Shown here piece after piece: positions 26,634 through 36,172 of a stretch of 64,000 nt of DNA. Source of the stretch: Tropicibacter alexandrii (lineage in GTDB: Bacteria > Pseudomonadota > Alphaproteobacteria > Rhodobacterales > Rhodobacteraceae); contig NZ_RCTZ02000014.1 in NCBI RefSeq assembly GCF_003667315.2, positions 1 through 64,000 on the forward strand, given 5' to 3'. Position 1 is the stretch's first letter. Every line of letters begins with the position of its first letter. The notes beneath the pieces were generated by a model. It saw only the letters and a list, made by a program, of their open reading frames with translations, was not told the origin of the DNA and ran no database searches. The translations under genes and the position numbers were made by a program.

Positions 26634-26818
26634 GGCCGTGCTTGTGCGCGCATTTCCCGGGCAATCATAGGGGAAAGTGCAGGGGAGTGCGAACCGATGG
26701 CCGTCCCCCTTGCGGGCTGGGCCGCATTGTTGGCCGCCGCGCGAAATTCGGGCCTATCGCCGCGACCTGTCGACGCCTATACCACCGTCAATTGGCACAA
26801 ATGAATGGTAGACGGATC

Positions 26819-28201
26819 ATGGCCCCCAAATTCGGAACCAGCGGCCTGCGCGGCCTCGTGACGGAACTGACGGAACATCTGGTGCGGGATTACGTGCGCG
26901 CCTTCATCGCGTCCTGTCCGAATGGCAGCGCGGTCCATGTCGGGCAGGACCTGCGCCCCTCGTCGCACCAAATCGCGGCGTGGGTACTGGACGAGGTGCA
27001 GGCGGGCGGGTTGATGGCGGTGGATTGCGGCGTCACCCCGACGCCCGCTCTGGCGCTGTCCTCTATGGAGGCGGGCGCGGCGGCGGTGATGGTCACCGGC
27101 AGCCACATCCCAGCCGATCGCAACGGGTTGAAGTTCTACGTGCCCGGCGGCGAGATTTCGAAGGCGGACGAACAGGCGATCCTCGGCGCGCTGGGGGGTG
27201 AGGCCCCCTCCGGTCCGCGCGGCGCGTTTGAGCGACGCGATGTCGGGGCGGACTATGTCTGCCGGTACACCGGCGCCTTCGGTCCTGCCCTGCAAGGGCT
27301 GCGCGTGGGCGTCTACCAGCATTCCTCGGTGGCCCGCGACCTGCTGATGGAGATCATGACGGGGCTGGGGGCAGAGCCTGTGGCGATTGCCCGCTCCGAC
27401 GTCTTCATTCCCGTCGATACCGAGGCGCTCGACCCCGAGACCAGCGCCCTGTTTGCCGGTTGGATGGCCGAGCATGACCTCGACGTGCTGATCTCGACCG
27501 ATGGTGACGCGGACAGGCCGATGGTGGTCGATGACGAGGCCCGCGTGGTGCCGGGTGACGTGCTGGGCGCGCTGACGGCGCGGCGGCTGGGGGCAGGCGT
27601 GATCTGCACGCCGGTTTCCTCGAATACGCAGGTGGACAAGGGATTTGGCACGGTACTGCGCACGCGGATCGGATCGCCCTTCGTGATCGCCGCGATGGAA
27701 GAGGCATTGGCGCAGGACAAGGCGGCGAAGGTCGTGGGCTACGAGGCGAATGGCGGGTTCCTGCTGGGATTCGAGGCCGAGGGACCCAAGGGCGACCTGC
27801 CGCCGCTGATGACCCGGGATTGCGTCTTGCCGATCGTTGCGCCGCTGGTCGCCGCGCGTGAGGCGGGAATGGACCTGTCGGCGCTGATCGACGCGCTGCC
27901 CGCGCGGTTCACCGCCGCCGACCGGATTCAGGGGATCGACACCGAGGTTTCGAAAACCTTCCTCGCACGGCTTTCCGGGGACGCAGGCGCGCGCGCCGAC
28001 TTCTTTGCCGATCAGGGCGACGAGATTGCCGTGGATGAAACCGACGGGTTGCGTGTGACCTTCGCCAGCGGCGCGATCCTGCATCTGCGCCCGTCGGGCA
28101 ATGCGCCAGAGTTTCGCTGTTATGCCGAGGCTGGCAGCCGGGAGCGCGCCGTGGCGCTTTGTGACGCGACGCTCGAAAAGCTTGGAGCAGAGCTTAAGTA
28201 G
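26819..28201 (+). CDS. Phosphomannomutase/phosphoglucomutase family protein
   Basis: A 460-residue alpha-D-phosphohexomutase. N-terminal FGTSGLRGLV, the active-serine loop MVTGSHIPADRNGLKF, the metal loop STDGDADRPM and the sugar-phosphate loop PSGNAPEFRCYAE are all present in order. It likely interconverts mannose-6- and mannose-1-phosphate and feeds manC at 14905; glucosamine or glucose phosphates are alternatives. The ATG at 26819 gives MAPKFGTSGLRG; an ATG at 26801 would add six residues. The TAG stop lies inside a 26-bp palindromic repeat, so the end of the gene may have been reset by that repeat. Confidence 0.9.
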   Translation: MAPKFGTSGLRGLVTELTEHLVRDYVRAFIASCPNGSAVHVGQDLRPSSHQIAAWVLDEVQAGGLMAVDCGVTPTPALALSSMEAGAAAVMVTGSHIPADRNGLKFYVPGGEISKADEQAILGALGGEAPSGPRGAFERRDVGADYVCRYTGAFGPALQGLRVGVYQHSSVARDLLMEIMTGLGAEPVAIARSDVFIPVDTEALDPETSALFAGWMAEHDLDVLISTDGDADRPMVVDDEARVVPGDVLGALTARRLGAGVICTPVSSNTQVDKGFGTVLRTRIGSPFVIAAMEEALAQDKAAKVVGYEANGGFLLGFEAEGPKGDLPPLMTRDCVLPIVAPLVAAREAGMDLSALIDALPARFTAADRIQGIDTEVSKTFLARLSGDAGARADFFADQGDEIAVDETDGLRVTFASGAILHLRPSGNAPEFRCYAEAGSRERAVALCDATLEKLGAELK

Positions 28202-28223
28202 GATGGGTGATCACCCATCCTAC
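28198..28223. repeat. 26-bp perfect palindrome (REP-like), copy 1
   Basis: GTAGGATGGGTGA followed by its exact reverse complement. It is identical to two copies flanking the RAYT transposase near 38 kb, so it is probably a mobilised non-autonomous unit. It lies between the convergent phosphomannomutase and kdsA genes and supplies the TAG stop of the first. In RNA it can fold into an 11-bp stem with a GAUC loop and could end or protect both messages. Confidence 0.85.
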
Positions 28224-28225
28224 CT

Positions 28226-29047
28226 TCAATAGCCCTTGGTCAGGGCGTCGATGGCGCACAGACCTTTCAGGATGCGCGCCAGCCCCCCCACCGGAACCAT
28301 GTTCGGCCCGTCGCTGGGCGCGTTGTCGGGGTCTTCGTGAGTCTCCATGAACACCGCTGCACAGCCCACCGCCAAAGCCGCCCGCGCCAGCGGTTCGACA
28401 TATTCGCGCTTCCCGCCCGAGGATTTGCCTTGGCCGCCGGGCATCTGCACCGAATGCGTCGCGTCCATCACCACGGGATAGCCCGTCTCGGCCATGATCG
28501 GCAGCGACCGGAAATCGCTGACCAACATGTTGTACCCAAAAGACGTGCCCCGCTCGCACAGCATGATCCGCTCATTGCCGGTGCTGGCGATCTTGTCGGC
28601 GACGTTGCCCATGTCCCAAGGCGCAAGGAATTGCCCCTTTTTCACGTTGATCGCCCGGCCGGTTTCGCCCGCCGCCAGCAAGAGATCCGTCTGGCGGCAC
28701 AGGAACGCAGGGATTTGCAGCACGTCGACCGCTTCGGCCACGACGGCACATTGCGCGGTTTCGTGGATGTCCGTCAGGACGGGAACGCCGAATTCCTGCC
28801 CGATGGTCTGCAAGATGCGCAGGCCCTCATCCATGCCGATACCGCGCTTGCCCTCCAATGACGACCGGTTCGCCTTGTCGAAACTGCCCTTGAAGATCCA
28901 GCCGGTGTTGACCGCCTCGCAGGCGGCGGCGATCTGCTCGGCCAGCATGCGCGCATGATCGAGCGTTTCCAACTGGCAGGGGCCTGCGATCAGCTTGAAC
29001 GGTTTGTCGGCGGCGATCTCCAGATCGCGAATCGTGACGGTGGTCAT
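28226..29047 (-). CDS. kdsA: 3-deoxy-8-phosphooctulonate synthase
   Basis: A 273-residue cytoplasmic enzyme condensing phosphoenolpyruvate and arabinose-5-phosphate to Kdo-8-phosphate. Signatures are LIAGPCQLE at residues 19-27, [38 protein letters not shown] and [12 protein letters not shown]. Last gene of the kdsD-kdsB-kdsA set; its start overlaps the kdsB stop by four bases. The Kdo made may serve LPS core or a capsule. Confidence 0.97.
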   Translation of the reverse strand: MTTVTIRDLEIAADKPFKLIAGPCQLETLDHARMLAEQIAAACEAVNTGWIFKGSFDKANRSSLEGKRGIGMDEGLRILQTIGQEFGVPVLTDIHETAQCAVVAEAVDVLQIPAFLCRQTDLLLAAGETGRAINVKKGQFLAPWDMGNVADKIASTGNERIMLCERGTSFGYNMLVSDFRSLPIMAETGYPVVMDATHSVQMPGGQGKSSGGKREYVEPLARAALAVGCAAVFMETHEDPDNAPSDGPNMVPVGGLARILKGLCAIDALTKGY

Positions 29048-29832
29048 GCGATGCCTTCCTTCTTGAGCACGCCCTCGATGCGGGCGACGTCGACGGGATT
29101 GTTGAGCTCCCAGAACACCCGCCCGCGCGCCTCGACCGGCACGCAGGTCACCGGCGCGCCGTTTTCGAGAAAGCGCAGCTGTTCCAGCCCTTCGGCGCGC
29201 TCAATCGGGCCTTCGTCCCACGACATGTAGTAGCGCAGGGCGTCGGGGCGGTAGGCGTAGACGCCCACATGGTGCCAGACCTCGGGCGGGGTATCGAGGT
29301 TGCCGACGTAAGGAAGCACCTCTTTCGAGAAGTAGATCGCCGTGCCATCGCGCCGCATCACCGCCGTCGTGCCGCCAACGCGCCCAGCGTGACGGTCGGA
29401 GACGAAGTTCGACAGCGTGTCATGGTCGCATTTCAAGACGGGTGTGGCCATCTCCACCGCAGGGTCGGCCATCGCGGCGATCAGCGCCTCGACGAACCAC
29501 GGGGGCGTCAGCGGCGCATCGCCTTGCAGGTTCACCACCACCTCGGGCGCCTCGGGCAGTTGCGCGACGCCCTCTGCGCAGCGTTCCGTGCCGTTGCGGG
29601 CGTTGGACGAGGTCATCAGGACCTCCGCGCCGAAACCTCTAGCTGCCTCGGCGATCCGGTCATCGTCGGTCAGCACGAACACCGCATCGGCCCCCTGCAC
29701 CTGCTGCGCGGCGTCCCATGCGCGCTGGATCAGCGACTTCTTCTCGCCCGTGGCGCCGGTCAGCTCGACCAGTGGCTTGCCCGGATAGCGGGAGGAGGCA
29801 TAGCGGGCAGGGATGAAGATCACGTTTTTCAT
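29044..29832 (-). CDS. kdsB: CMP-Kdo synthetase (KdsB)
   Basis: A 262-residue nucleotidyltransferase activating Kdo with CTP. It opens [18 protein letters not shown], with [10 protein letters not shown] and the metal-binding region following. GDAPLTPP in place of the common GDEPLIPP is a small variation. The ATG at 29832 follows GGAGGGA by three to six bases and gives [10 protein letters not shown]; a longer frame from 29877 adds an unlikely tail. Coupled to kdsA by a four-base overlap and 16 bases from kdsD. Confidence 0.95.
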   Translation of the reverse strand: MKNVIFIPARYASSRYPGKPLVELTGATGEKKSLIQRAWDAAQQVQGADAVFVLTDDDRIAEAARGFGAEVLMTSSNARNGTERCAEGVAQLPEAPEVVVNLQGDAPLTPPWFVEALIAAMADPAVEMATPVLKCDHDTLSNFVSDRHAGRVGGTTAVMRRDGTAIYFSKEVLPYVGNLDTPPEVWHHVGVYAYRPDALRYYMSWDEGPIERAEGLEQLRFLENGAPVTCVPVEARGRVFWELNNPVDVARIEGVLKKEGIA

Positions 29833-29848
29833 GGGTCCCTCCGGGGGG

Positions 29849-30820
29849 TCAGGCGACGCCAGCGCGCAGCGCGTCATGGATATGGATCAGGCCGGTCAAC
29901 CTGTCACCTTCGGTGACCAGCAGCACGGTGCGTTTCTTTTGGTTCATCACGCCCAGTGCCTCGACCAGCAGGGTGTCGGGCGTGGTGGTCAGCGGGCCGC
30001 GCGTGGCGACCTGACCGGCGGTGCGGTCCATCAGCCCGGCCATGTTACGGCGCAAGTCGCCGTCGGTGATGATGCCCTTCAGGGTCTCGCCCTCGACCAG
30101 AGCCGCCACGCCAAAGCCTTTCTGAGACATGGTCAGCAGCACTTCGGACATCGGCGTGTCCTCTGTCACGATGGGCAGTTCCGCGCCCCGATGCATCACG
30201 GCGGCCACGCGCAGCAGCTGCGCGCCAAGTGTGCCGCCGGGGTGGAAGGCGGCGAAGTTCTCGCGCCCGAAGCCCCGCGTCTGCATCATCGCCACCGCCA
30301 GCGCATCGCCCAAGGCCATCGCCATCGTGGTGGAGGTGGTAGGCGCCATGCCGATGGCACAGGCCTCGGCGGCGTCAGGCAGGGTCAGGACGTGATCCGC
30401 CGCTGTGCCCAAGGTCGACCCGGCCCGTTTCGTCACCGCGACCAAGGGTACGGCAAAGCGCGCGCAATGGGCGATCATGTCGGCCAGTTCGCGAGTCTCG
30501 CCGGAATTCGAGATCAGGATCACCGCATCCGCCGGCGTGATCATCCCCAGATCGCCATGCGACGCCTCGCCCGGATGGACCATCTGCGCGGGCGTCCCGG
30601 TCGAGGCGAAGGTCGCCGCGATCTTGGCGGCCACATGCCCGGATTTGCCCATGCCGGACACGATCACCCGGCCCTTCACCGCCAGCAGCAGCGCCACGAC
30701 CGCGTCGAAGCAGCCGGGCAGCTCATCGGCCAGCCGCGTCAGTGCGGCGCTTTCGGTGGTCAGCACGTTGCGGGCAACGTCGGAAGGGGACTGCGTCATG
30801 GGGGCACCGTTCAGGATCAT
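29849..30820 (-). CDS. kdsD: Arabinose-5-phosphate isomerase (KpsF/GutQ family)
   Basis: About 323 residues. An N-terminal SIS sugar isomerase domain (VIVSGMGKSGHVAAKIAATF, ISNSGETRELADM) with the HPGEASHGDLGM active-site block is followed by two CBS domains (from VMHRGAELP, residues about 205-320). It converts ribulose-5-phosphate to arabinose-5-phosphate, the KdsA substrate. Start is either 30820 or an internal ATG at 30799. With the two genes below it this gives complete CMP-Kdo supply. It diverges from ugd. Confidence 0.95.
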   Translation of the reverse strand: MILNGAPMTQSPSDVARNVLTTESAALTRLADELPGCFDAVVALLLAVKGRVIVSGMGKSGHVAAKIAATFASTGTPAQMVHPGEASHGDLGMITPADAVILISNSGETRELADMIAHCARFAVPLVAVTKRAGSTLGTAADHVLTLPDAAEACAIGMAPTTSTTMAMALGDALAVAMMQTRGFGRENFAAFHPGGTLGAQLLRVAAVMHRGAELPIVTEDTPMSEVLLTMSQKGFGVAALVEGETLKGIITDGDLRRNMAGLMDRTAGQVATRGPLTTTPDTLLVEALGVMNQKKRTVLLVTEGDRLTGLIHIHDALRAGVA

Positions 30821-30950
30821 GGCGCCTGTTACCCTTCAATCAGGCCGGTGTCCAATGCGCCATATCCCGCAGGCGCAGGCATCCGCTTCGTTGACATTCG
30901 CCGCCCGGACCGCAACAAGAAGGCAAATTTTGCGACAAGGGGCAATTTCC

Positions 30951-32273
30951 ATGAAGATCGCGATGATCGGGACGGGCTATGTGGGTCTTGTCTCGGGCGT
31001 TTGTTTTTCCGATTTCGGACACGAGGTCGTCTGCGTGGACAAGGACCCGCGCAAGATCGAAATGCTGGAACGCGGCGAGGTGCCGATTTACGAACCGGGG
31101 CTCGACGCGCTGATGGCCAAGAATGTCGAGGCGGGGCGCCTGTCCTTCACCCTCGACCTGCAAAGCGCCATCGACGGCGCGCAGGCAGTGTTCATCGCCG
31201 TGGGCACGCCAACCCGGCGCGGCGATGGCCATGCGGACCTGACCTATGTGATGGCCGCCGCCGAGGAAATCGCCAAGGCCGCCAAGGACCACATCGTCGT
31301 CGTGACCAAGTCGACCGTGCCGGTGGGCACCAACCGGCAGGTCAAGGATGTCGTGGCCAAGGCCAACCCGGAACTGGATTTCGACGTCGCCTCGAACCCG
31401 GAATTCCTGCGCGAAGGCGCGGCCATCGATGACTTCATGAAACCCGACCGCGTCGTCGTCGGCGTCGAGACGGACCGCGCCGCGAAGGTCATGGAAGACA
31501 TCTATCGCCCGCTCTACCTGCGCGATTTCCCGATCGTGACCACCGATCTCGAATCCGCCGAGATGATCAAATACGCCGCGAACGCGTTTCTGGCGACCAA
31601 GATCACCTTCATCAACGAGATCGCCGCGCTGTGCGAAAAGGTCGGCGCGGATGTCAAATCCGTGTCCAAGGGCATGGGCATGGACGGCCGCATCGGCAAC
31701 AAGTTCCTGCATGCCGGTCCCGGCTATGGCGGCAGCTGTTTCCCCAAGGATACCAAGGCGCTTGCCCGGATTGGTCAGGAACATGCCAGCCCGATCTCCA
31801 TCGTCGAGACGGTCATCAAGGTCAACGAGGACGTCAAGCGCCGGATGATCGACAAGCTTGTCGACCTGTGCGGCGGCTCCTTCAACGGCAAGACGGTGGC
31901 GGTGCTGGGCGTGACCTTCAAGCCCAATACCGACGACATGCGCGACGCGCCCTCGCTGACCATCGTTCCGGCGCTGGTCGGTGGCGGGGCCAAGGTCCGC
32001 GCCGTCGATCCGCAGGGCAAGCGCGAGGGCGAGCACCTGCTGCCCGGCGTGCATTGGGAAGACGACCCCTATACCGCCGCCAAGGATGCCGACCTGCTGG
32101 TGATCCTGACAGAGTGGAACGAGTTCCGCGCGCTGGACCTGTCGAAGCTGGCGGGCAGCATGGCGACCGCGCGCATGGCCGACCTGCGCAACATCTATTC
32201 CATCAAGGATGCGCGGCGCGCGGGCTTCGAAGCTTATGAAAGCATCGGCCGCGAGGGCTTTGGCCAGGGCTGA
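30951..32273 (+). CDS. ugd: UDP-glucose 6-dehydrogenase
   Basis: A 440-residue NAD-dependent enzyme making UDP-glucuronate. MKIAMIGTGYVGLVSGVC binds the cofactor, and GPGYGGSCFPKDTKALA holds the catalytic Cys. The C-terminal VTFKPNTDDMRDAPSL follows. The start at 30951 is clear; the upstream frame overlapping kdsD on the other strand is not coding. Its product could feed the epimerase encoded at 16405. Ended by a strong terminator at 32320. Confidence 0.95.
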   Translation: MKIAMIGTGYVGLVSGVCFSDFGHEVVCVDKDPRKIEMLERGEVPIYEPGLDALMAKNVEAGRLSFTLDLQSAIDGAQAVFIAVGTPTRRGDGHADLTYVMAAAEEIAKAAKDHIVVVTKSTVPVGTNRQVKDVVAKANPELDFDVASNPEFLREGAAIDDFMKPDRVVVGVETDRAAKVMEDIYRPLYLRDFPIVTTDLESAEMIKYAANAFLATKITFINEIAALCEKVGADVKSVSKGMGMDGRIGNKFLHAGPGYGGSCFPKDTKALARIGQEHASPISIVETVIKVNEDVKRRMIDKLVDLCGGSFNGKTVAVLGVTFKPNTDDMRDAPSLTIVPALVGGGAKVRAVDPQGKREGEHLLPGVHWEDDPYTAAKDADLLVILTEWNEFRALDLSKLAGSMATARMADLRNIYSIKDARRAGFEAYESIGREGFGQG

Positions 32274-32319
32274 CCGGCCCGAACATTGGGGCAAACGCGC
32301 CACAGGCACGATATTGACG

Positions 32320-32349
32320 ACGCCGTCCCCTTTCGGGGGCGGCGTTTTT
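32320..32349 (+). terminator. Strong Rho-independent terminator after ugd
   Basis: An 11-bp stem (ACGCCGTCCCC / GGGGGCGGCGT, one G-T pair) with a four-base TTTC loop is followed directly by a run of T. It separates ugd from the outer-membrane protein gene. Confidence 0.88.
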
Positions 32350-32401
32350 CGTGATACCCCTGCGCTTGCCCGGGGGGGCACGCTTTATCCAAGGGATACA
32401 C

Positions 32402-33316
32402 ATGTCTCGTGTCCTCGCTCTGGCTGTTCTGGCCATGATGACCTTTGCCCCCCAGACCTTCGCGCAGGGCCGCGAGGCGCTGGGCAATGGCCGCCTTGTC
32501 ACCAACGACCTTTATGGCGACACCGCCGACCGCTGGCAGTCCGGGTCTGTCGCGGGGTCGCATGTGGTGGGACATGGTTGGACCGGCTTCCTGCCGGACC
32601 GTCCCTTTGACATCATCGAATATCGCATCAACGCGCAGGTCGCGACGCCGGCCAAGCTGGGCACGCCCGCGGCCGGGGATCGCCCCTTTGCCGGGGTGCT
32701 CAGCCTTGGTGCTCACAGCCATTTCGCGCGCGCCGGGTTCGAGTTCGCCGTGGGGGCGGACCTTGCCTTTACCGGGCCGCAGACCGGGCTCAGCGCCTTG
32801 CACGTAGCCCTGCACGACCTGCTCGGGACCAAGGGCGCCTCGAAAAGCGTGACCGACAACCAGATCGGCAACGGCATCCACCCGACCTTCGTCGGCGAGG
32901 CCGGGCGCAGCTTCAACTTTGGCAACGCCACCAGCGTCCGCCCCTTCGTCGAGACCCGCTGGGGGCTGGAGACGCTGGTCCGCGCCGGGGCCGACCTGAC
33001 CATCGGCAATGTCGGGCAGGGCGAATTGCTGGTGCGCGATCCCGTCACCGGGCAGCGATACCGCGTGGTCAAACAGTTGATGCCGGGCTTCAGTTACGTG
33101 CTGGGCGGCGACATCGCCTATGTCGACAGCAGCGCCTTGCTGCCTACGGATCGCGGCTATGACCTGACGGACACCCGCAGCCGAGTCCGGGCGGGCGTGC
33201 ATTGGCAGGGCGACCGCAACGCGGCCTTCTACGGTGTCACCTACCTGTCCGAGGAATACACCGCGCAGCCCAAGGGGCAGGTGGTCGGCTCGGTGCGGCT
33301 GGACTTCAAGTTCTGA
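32402..33316 (+). CDS. LpxR-like lipid A-modifying outer membrane protein (DUF2219)
   Basis: A 304-residue protein with a Sec signal peptide (VLALAVLAMMTFAPQTFAQG) and alternating beta-strand composition ending in aromatic Phe (VRLDFKF), as in an outer-membrane barrel. The GRLVTNDLYGDTADRWQSGS segment just after the signal matches the LpxR/DUF2219 start, and DRPFAGVLSLGAHSHF is consistent. LpxR removes the 3'-acyloxyacyl chain from lipid A. Whether this one is active is not known; some barrel proteins of the family have no tested function. Confidence 0.75.
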   Translation: MSRVLALAVLAMMTFAPQTFAQGREALGNGRLVTNDLYGDTADRWQSGSVAGSHVVGHGWTGFLPDRPFDIIEYRINAQVATPAKLGTPAAGDRPFAGVLSLGAHSHFARAGFEFAVGADLAFTGPQTGLSALHVALHDLLGTKGASKSVTDNQIGNGIHPTFVGEAGRSFNFGNATSVRPFVETRWGLETLVRAGADLTIGNVGQGELLVRDPVTGQRYRVVKQLMPGFSYVLGGDIAYVDSSALLPTDRGYDLTDTRSRVRAGVHWQGDRNAAFYGVTYLSEEYTAQPKGQVVGSVRLDFKF

Positions 33317-33461
33317 GCCGCCGCCCGTCGATTATTGCGCGAATGCCACACACGCTTTGGCTGAACGATGTTTTTTGACCTGAAGGTATAGAGCTACTTC
33401 ACACCACACCTGAATTCGTTAATCTGTTGTTAATAAATATAACAAGGGCAGAGATACAGGC

Positions 33462-34526
33462 ATGGGAACGGGCTATCGCGGCACGTTCGTCATCTCCTGG
33501 GCGCAGACGGATATAGACGGTCTTCAGGCCGCACCCTCGTCTTCGCTGACCGTCGGGGCCACGTGGTCTTGGCGCGGAACTCCGGTGCGGGTGGATGGAC
33601 CTTCGTCCATTCTCCGGCTGGAACAGGCTGATGGCGACGCAGACATTCGACGGCGCGCGGCGCGCATGGTGCGCCGGCTGGTTGGGGCAGCGGTCACACA
33701 CAAGACACGGTTGGAGGAGGTCGAAGTCGACCACCCATTGGCCGAGTCCAGTTTCGTGGTGACGGATGGGACACAAAGCTACACGGTCACGTTGATCGAC
33801 ATCGGCGAAGGGCAACGCCCGCTGTTGATGTTCCTCGACGAATTGCCGCCGCAGCGCCGCGACCTGTGGGTCGTGCATCACAACCTCGACCCGAACCGCA
33901 AATCCGTGGCGACCGAGCAAGGCACCGGGGTGATCTGCTTTACGCCGGGCACACAGATTCTGACGCCCGGGGGCGCCGTGCGGATCGAGGACCTGCGCGA
34001 AGGCGACATGGTCCAGACCAAGGATAACGGCGCGCAGGAAATCCGCTGGATCGGATCGCGCCGCATGACCGGGGCGCGGCTCTTCGCCCTGCCGAAGCTG
34101 CGACCGATCCGCATCCGTGCCGGGGCCTTCGGCATCGGCGAGCCGGACGAGGAGCTGCTGGTCTCGCCGGAACACCGGATGTTGGTCAAGGGCGTGGTGG
34201 CGCGGACGCTGTTCAACACGCCCGAGGTGCTGGTCGCGGCGCGCGACCTCGTCAACGGGTCGTCGGTGATCCGCGATACGCAGGTCAAGGAGGTGACCTA
34301 CGTGCACATGCTTCTGGAGCGGCACGAGGTGCTGTTCGCGAACGGCGTGGAAACCGAAAGCTTCCATCCCGCGAACACCGCCATGTCGACCATCACCGAC
34401 GAGGACCGTGCGCGTCTGCTGGGTCAGTTGCCGCATCTGGCCGAGAATCCGCACAGCTACGGCGCTTATGCCCGCCGCAACCTCTCGCATTCCGAGGCGG
34501 CGATCCTGCTGCACGAGGCGGCGTAA
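33462..34526 (+). CDS. Hint (Hedgehog/intein) domain protein
   Basis: A 354-residue protein. The first 150 residues are a poorly conserved N-part without a signal peptide. A Hint_2-type domain begins at residue 154 with ICFTPGTQILTPGGAVRIEDLREGD, holds LLVSPEHRMLVKG, and ends about YVHMLLERHEVLFANGVETESFHP. Such proteins are common in Rhodobacteraceae, often secreted, and may self-cleave. The Cys that would start autoprocessing (CFTPGT) is present. Upstream lies a 145-base AT-rich region (33317-33461) with the likely promoter, unlike the GC-rich surroundings. Confidence 0.82.
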   Translation: MGTGYRGTFVISWAQTDIDGLQAAPSSSLTVGATWSWRGTPVRVDGPSSILRLEQADGDADIRRRAARMVRRLVGAAVTHKTRLEEVEVDHPLAESSFVVTDGTQSYTVTLIDIGEGQRPLLMFLDELPPQRRDLWVVHHNLDPNRKSVATEQGTGVICFTPGTQILTPGGAVRIEDLREGDMVQTKDNGAQEIRWIGSRRMTGARLFALPKLRPIRIRAGAFGIGEPDEELLVSPEHRMLVKGVVARTLFNTPEVLVAARDLVNGSSVIRDTQVKEVTYVHMLLERHEVLFANGVETESFHPANTAMSTITDEDRARLLGQLPHLAENPHSYGAYARRNLSHSEAAILLHEAA

Positions 34527-34585
34527 CACAAGGCTGCCGGGGGTGGGTCGGGGTTATGCCCCGGCGCCCCGGCGGCCCATTGGGG

Positions 34586-35080
34586 TCACTCGCGGATTTC
34601 GTCGAGCCTCACGCCCCATAGCCGCGCCTTGGGCGCCCAGCCCTTGTAGCCGTTGACGCTCAGCCAGCACCATTCCGGCTGGCACTCGCCGAGATTGGCG
34701 ACGACGCCCAGTTCCAGCCGGGCGTTCACCTTGGCCTCCGGGGCGGGCTGCGCCAGAAGCGGCAGCATGTCCTGCAACACCAGCACCGTGCGCACCCCGG
34801 ACAACAGCGAATAGTGTACCCAGCCGCCCGCGCCGTCGCGGTCGCGGACCTGTCGCCAATGGCCATGCTCGGCCACGACCTCCAGCGGCATGTCGCGGCG
34901 CTTGTAGACCCAGTCGATGCGATGGGTCAGCGATGGCCCGCGCCGCACATTGGCCTCTGCAGCCTTCAACGACACGAAGCGCGGCAGCGGCAGGTTGGTC
35001 ACGGGGCCCTTGTCGGCGGCCCAAGCTGTGCCGAGCGACATCCACAGGATCAGGCCCACGGCCAAGGCTCTTTGGAACAT
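34586..35080 (-). CDS. SH3-domain periplasmic protein
   Basis: A 164-residue protein with a Sec signal peptide (ALAVGLILWMSLGTAWA). Two SH3-like repeats follow: SLKAAEANVRRGPSLTHRID with WRQVRDRDGAGGWVH, then ARLELGVVANLGECQPEWC with GYKGWAPKARLWGV. Probably a small cell-envelope protein that binds peptidoglycan or partners an enzyme. It converges with the Hint gene and diverges from the hydroxyacid dehydrogenase gene. Confidence 0.82.
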   Translation of the reverse strand: MFQRALAVGLILWMSLGTAWAADKGPVTNLPLPRFVSLKAAEANVRRGPSLTHRIDWVYKRRDMPLEVVAEHGHWRQVRDRDGAGGWVHYSLLSGVRTVLVLQDMLPLLAQPAPEAKVNARLELGVVANLGECQPEWCWLSVNGYKGWAPKARLWGVRLDEIRE

Positions 35081-35185
35081 TCGATTGGTCCTGCTCAGGT
35101 TTTTCGCGGCGGGTTCTTGTGTCCCGTCCGATCCTGCATCACTCTAGCCGCCAAGCGGCCGCGCAGGAAGATCGGGGAGACATCC

Positions 35186-36172
35186 ATGCCATCAAAACGT
35201 CTGAGTGTTGTCGTCACGCGACGCTTGCCGGAGGTGGTCGAAACCCGCCTGAAAGAGCTGTTCGACGTGCGCCTGCGCGACGATGACACGCCCATGACCC
35301 GCGGCGAGCTGGTCGATGCGGTGCGCGAGGCCGACGTTCTGGTGCCCACGGTCACCGACCAGATCGACGCAGGCCTGATCGGTCAGGCGGGCGAACAGCT
35401 GAAGCTGATCGCCAATTTCGGCGCGGGCTTCGATCATATCGACGTGGCGACCGCCCGTCAGCGCGGCATCCTCGTGTCGAACACGCCCGGCGTCGTGACC
35501 GAGGACACCGCCGATATCGTGCTGGCCCTGATGCTGGGCGTCACCCGACGCATCCCCGAGGGCTTGACCCTGATGCAGACCGGCGAGTGGGGCGGCTACG
35601 CGCCCACCGCCATGCTGGGCAGTCGTCTGGGCGGCAAGCGTCTGGGCATCCTCGGCATGGGCCGCATCGGTCAGGCCGTGGCCAAGCGCGCGGCGGCCTT
35701 CGGCATGCAGATCCACTACCACAACCGCCGCCGCCTGCATTCCCAGATCGAGGAAAAGCACGAGGCGACGTGGTGGGAAAGCCTCGACCAGATGGTGGCA
35801 CGGATGGATGTGATCAGCGTCAACTGCCCCTCGACGCCCTCGACCTATCACCTGTTGAACGCGCGGCGGCTGAAACTGCTGAAGCCTTCGGCGGTGATCG
35901 TCAACACCTCGCGCGGCGAGGTGATCGACGAAAATGCCCTGACGCGGATGCTCAAGGCCGGGGAACTGGCGGGCGCGGGGCTGGATGTCTACGAACACGG
36001 CATCCAAGGCAATCCCGAGCTGCGCAACATGCCCAACGTGGTGATGCTGCCGCATATGGGCTCGGCCACCTATGAGGGCCGCGTCGAGATGGGTGAGAAA
36101 GTCATCATCAACATCAAGACCTTCGCCGACGGCCACCGCCCGCCGGACCAAGTGATCCCGGCCATGCTGTGA
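35186..36172 (+). CDS. D-2-hydroxyacid dehydrogenase (glyoxylate reductase type)
   Basis: A 328-residue NAD(P) enzyme of the GyaR/GhrB group. The cofactor loop is LGILGMGRIGQAVAKRAAAF, the substrate loop is NFGAGFDHIDVATARQRGI, and catalytic Arg, Glu and His are in VNTSRGEVIDENAL, GLDVYEHG and VMLPHMGSAT. It reduces glyoxylate, hydroxypyruvate or a related oxo-acid. The ATG at 35186 follows GGGGAGA. Its stop overlaps the start of the LrgA-like gene (GTGA). Confidence 0.9.
   Translation: MPSKRLSVVVTRRLPEVVETRLKELFDVRLRDDDTPMTRGELVDAVREADVLVPTVTDQIDAGLIGQAGEQLKLIANFGAGFDHIDVATARQRGILVSNTPGVVTEDTADIVLALMLGVTRRIPEGLTLMQTGEWGGYAPTAMLGSRLGGKRLGILGMGRIGQAVAKRAAAFGMQIHYHNRRRLHSQIEEKHEATWWESLDQMVARMDVISVNCPSTPSTYHLLNARRLKLLKPSAVIVNTSRGEVIDENALTRMLKAGELAGAGLDVYEHGIQGNPELRNMPNVVMLPHMGSATYEGRVEMGEKVIINIKTFADGHRPPDQVIPAML

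Noticed and set aside
30405-30950. N-terminal extension of ugd
   Set aside because: It runs antisense through kdsD, and the MKIAMIGTGYVG start is the normal family N-terminus.
34549-34563. Terminator between the Hint and SH3 genes
   Set aside because: Only a 5-bp CGGGG/CCCCG stem with no T-run.
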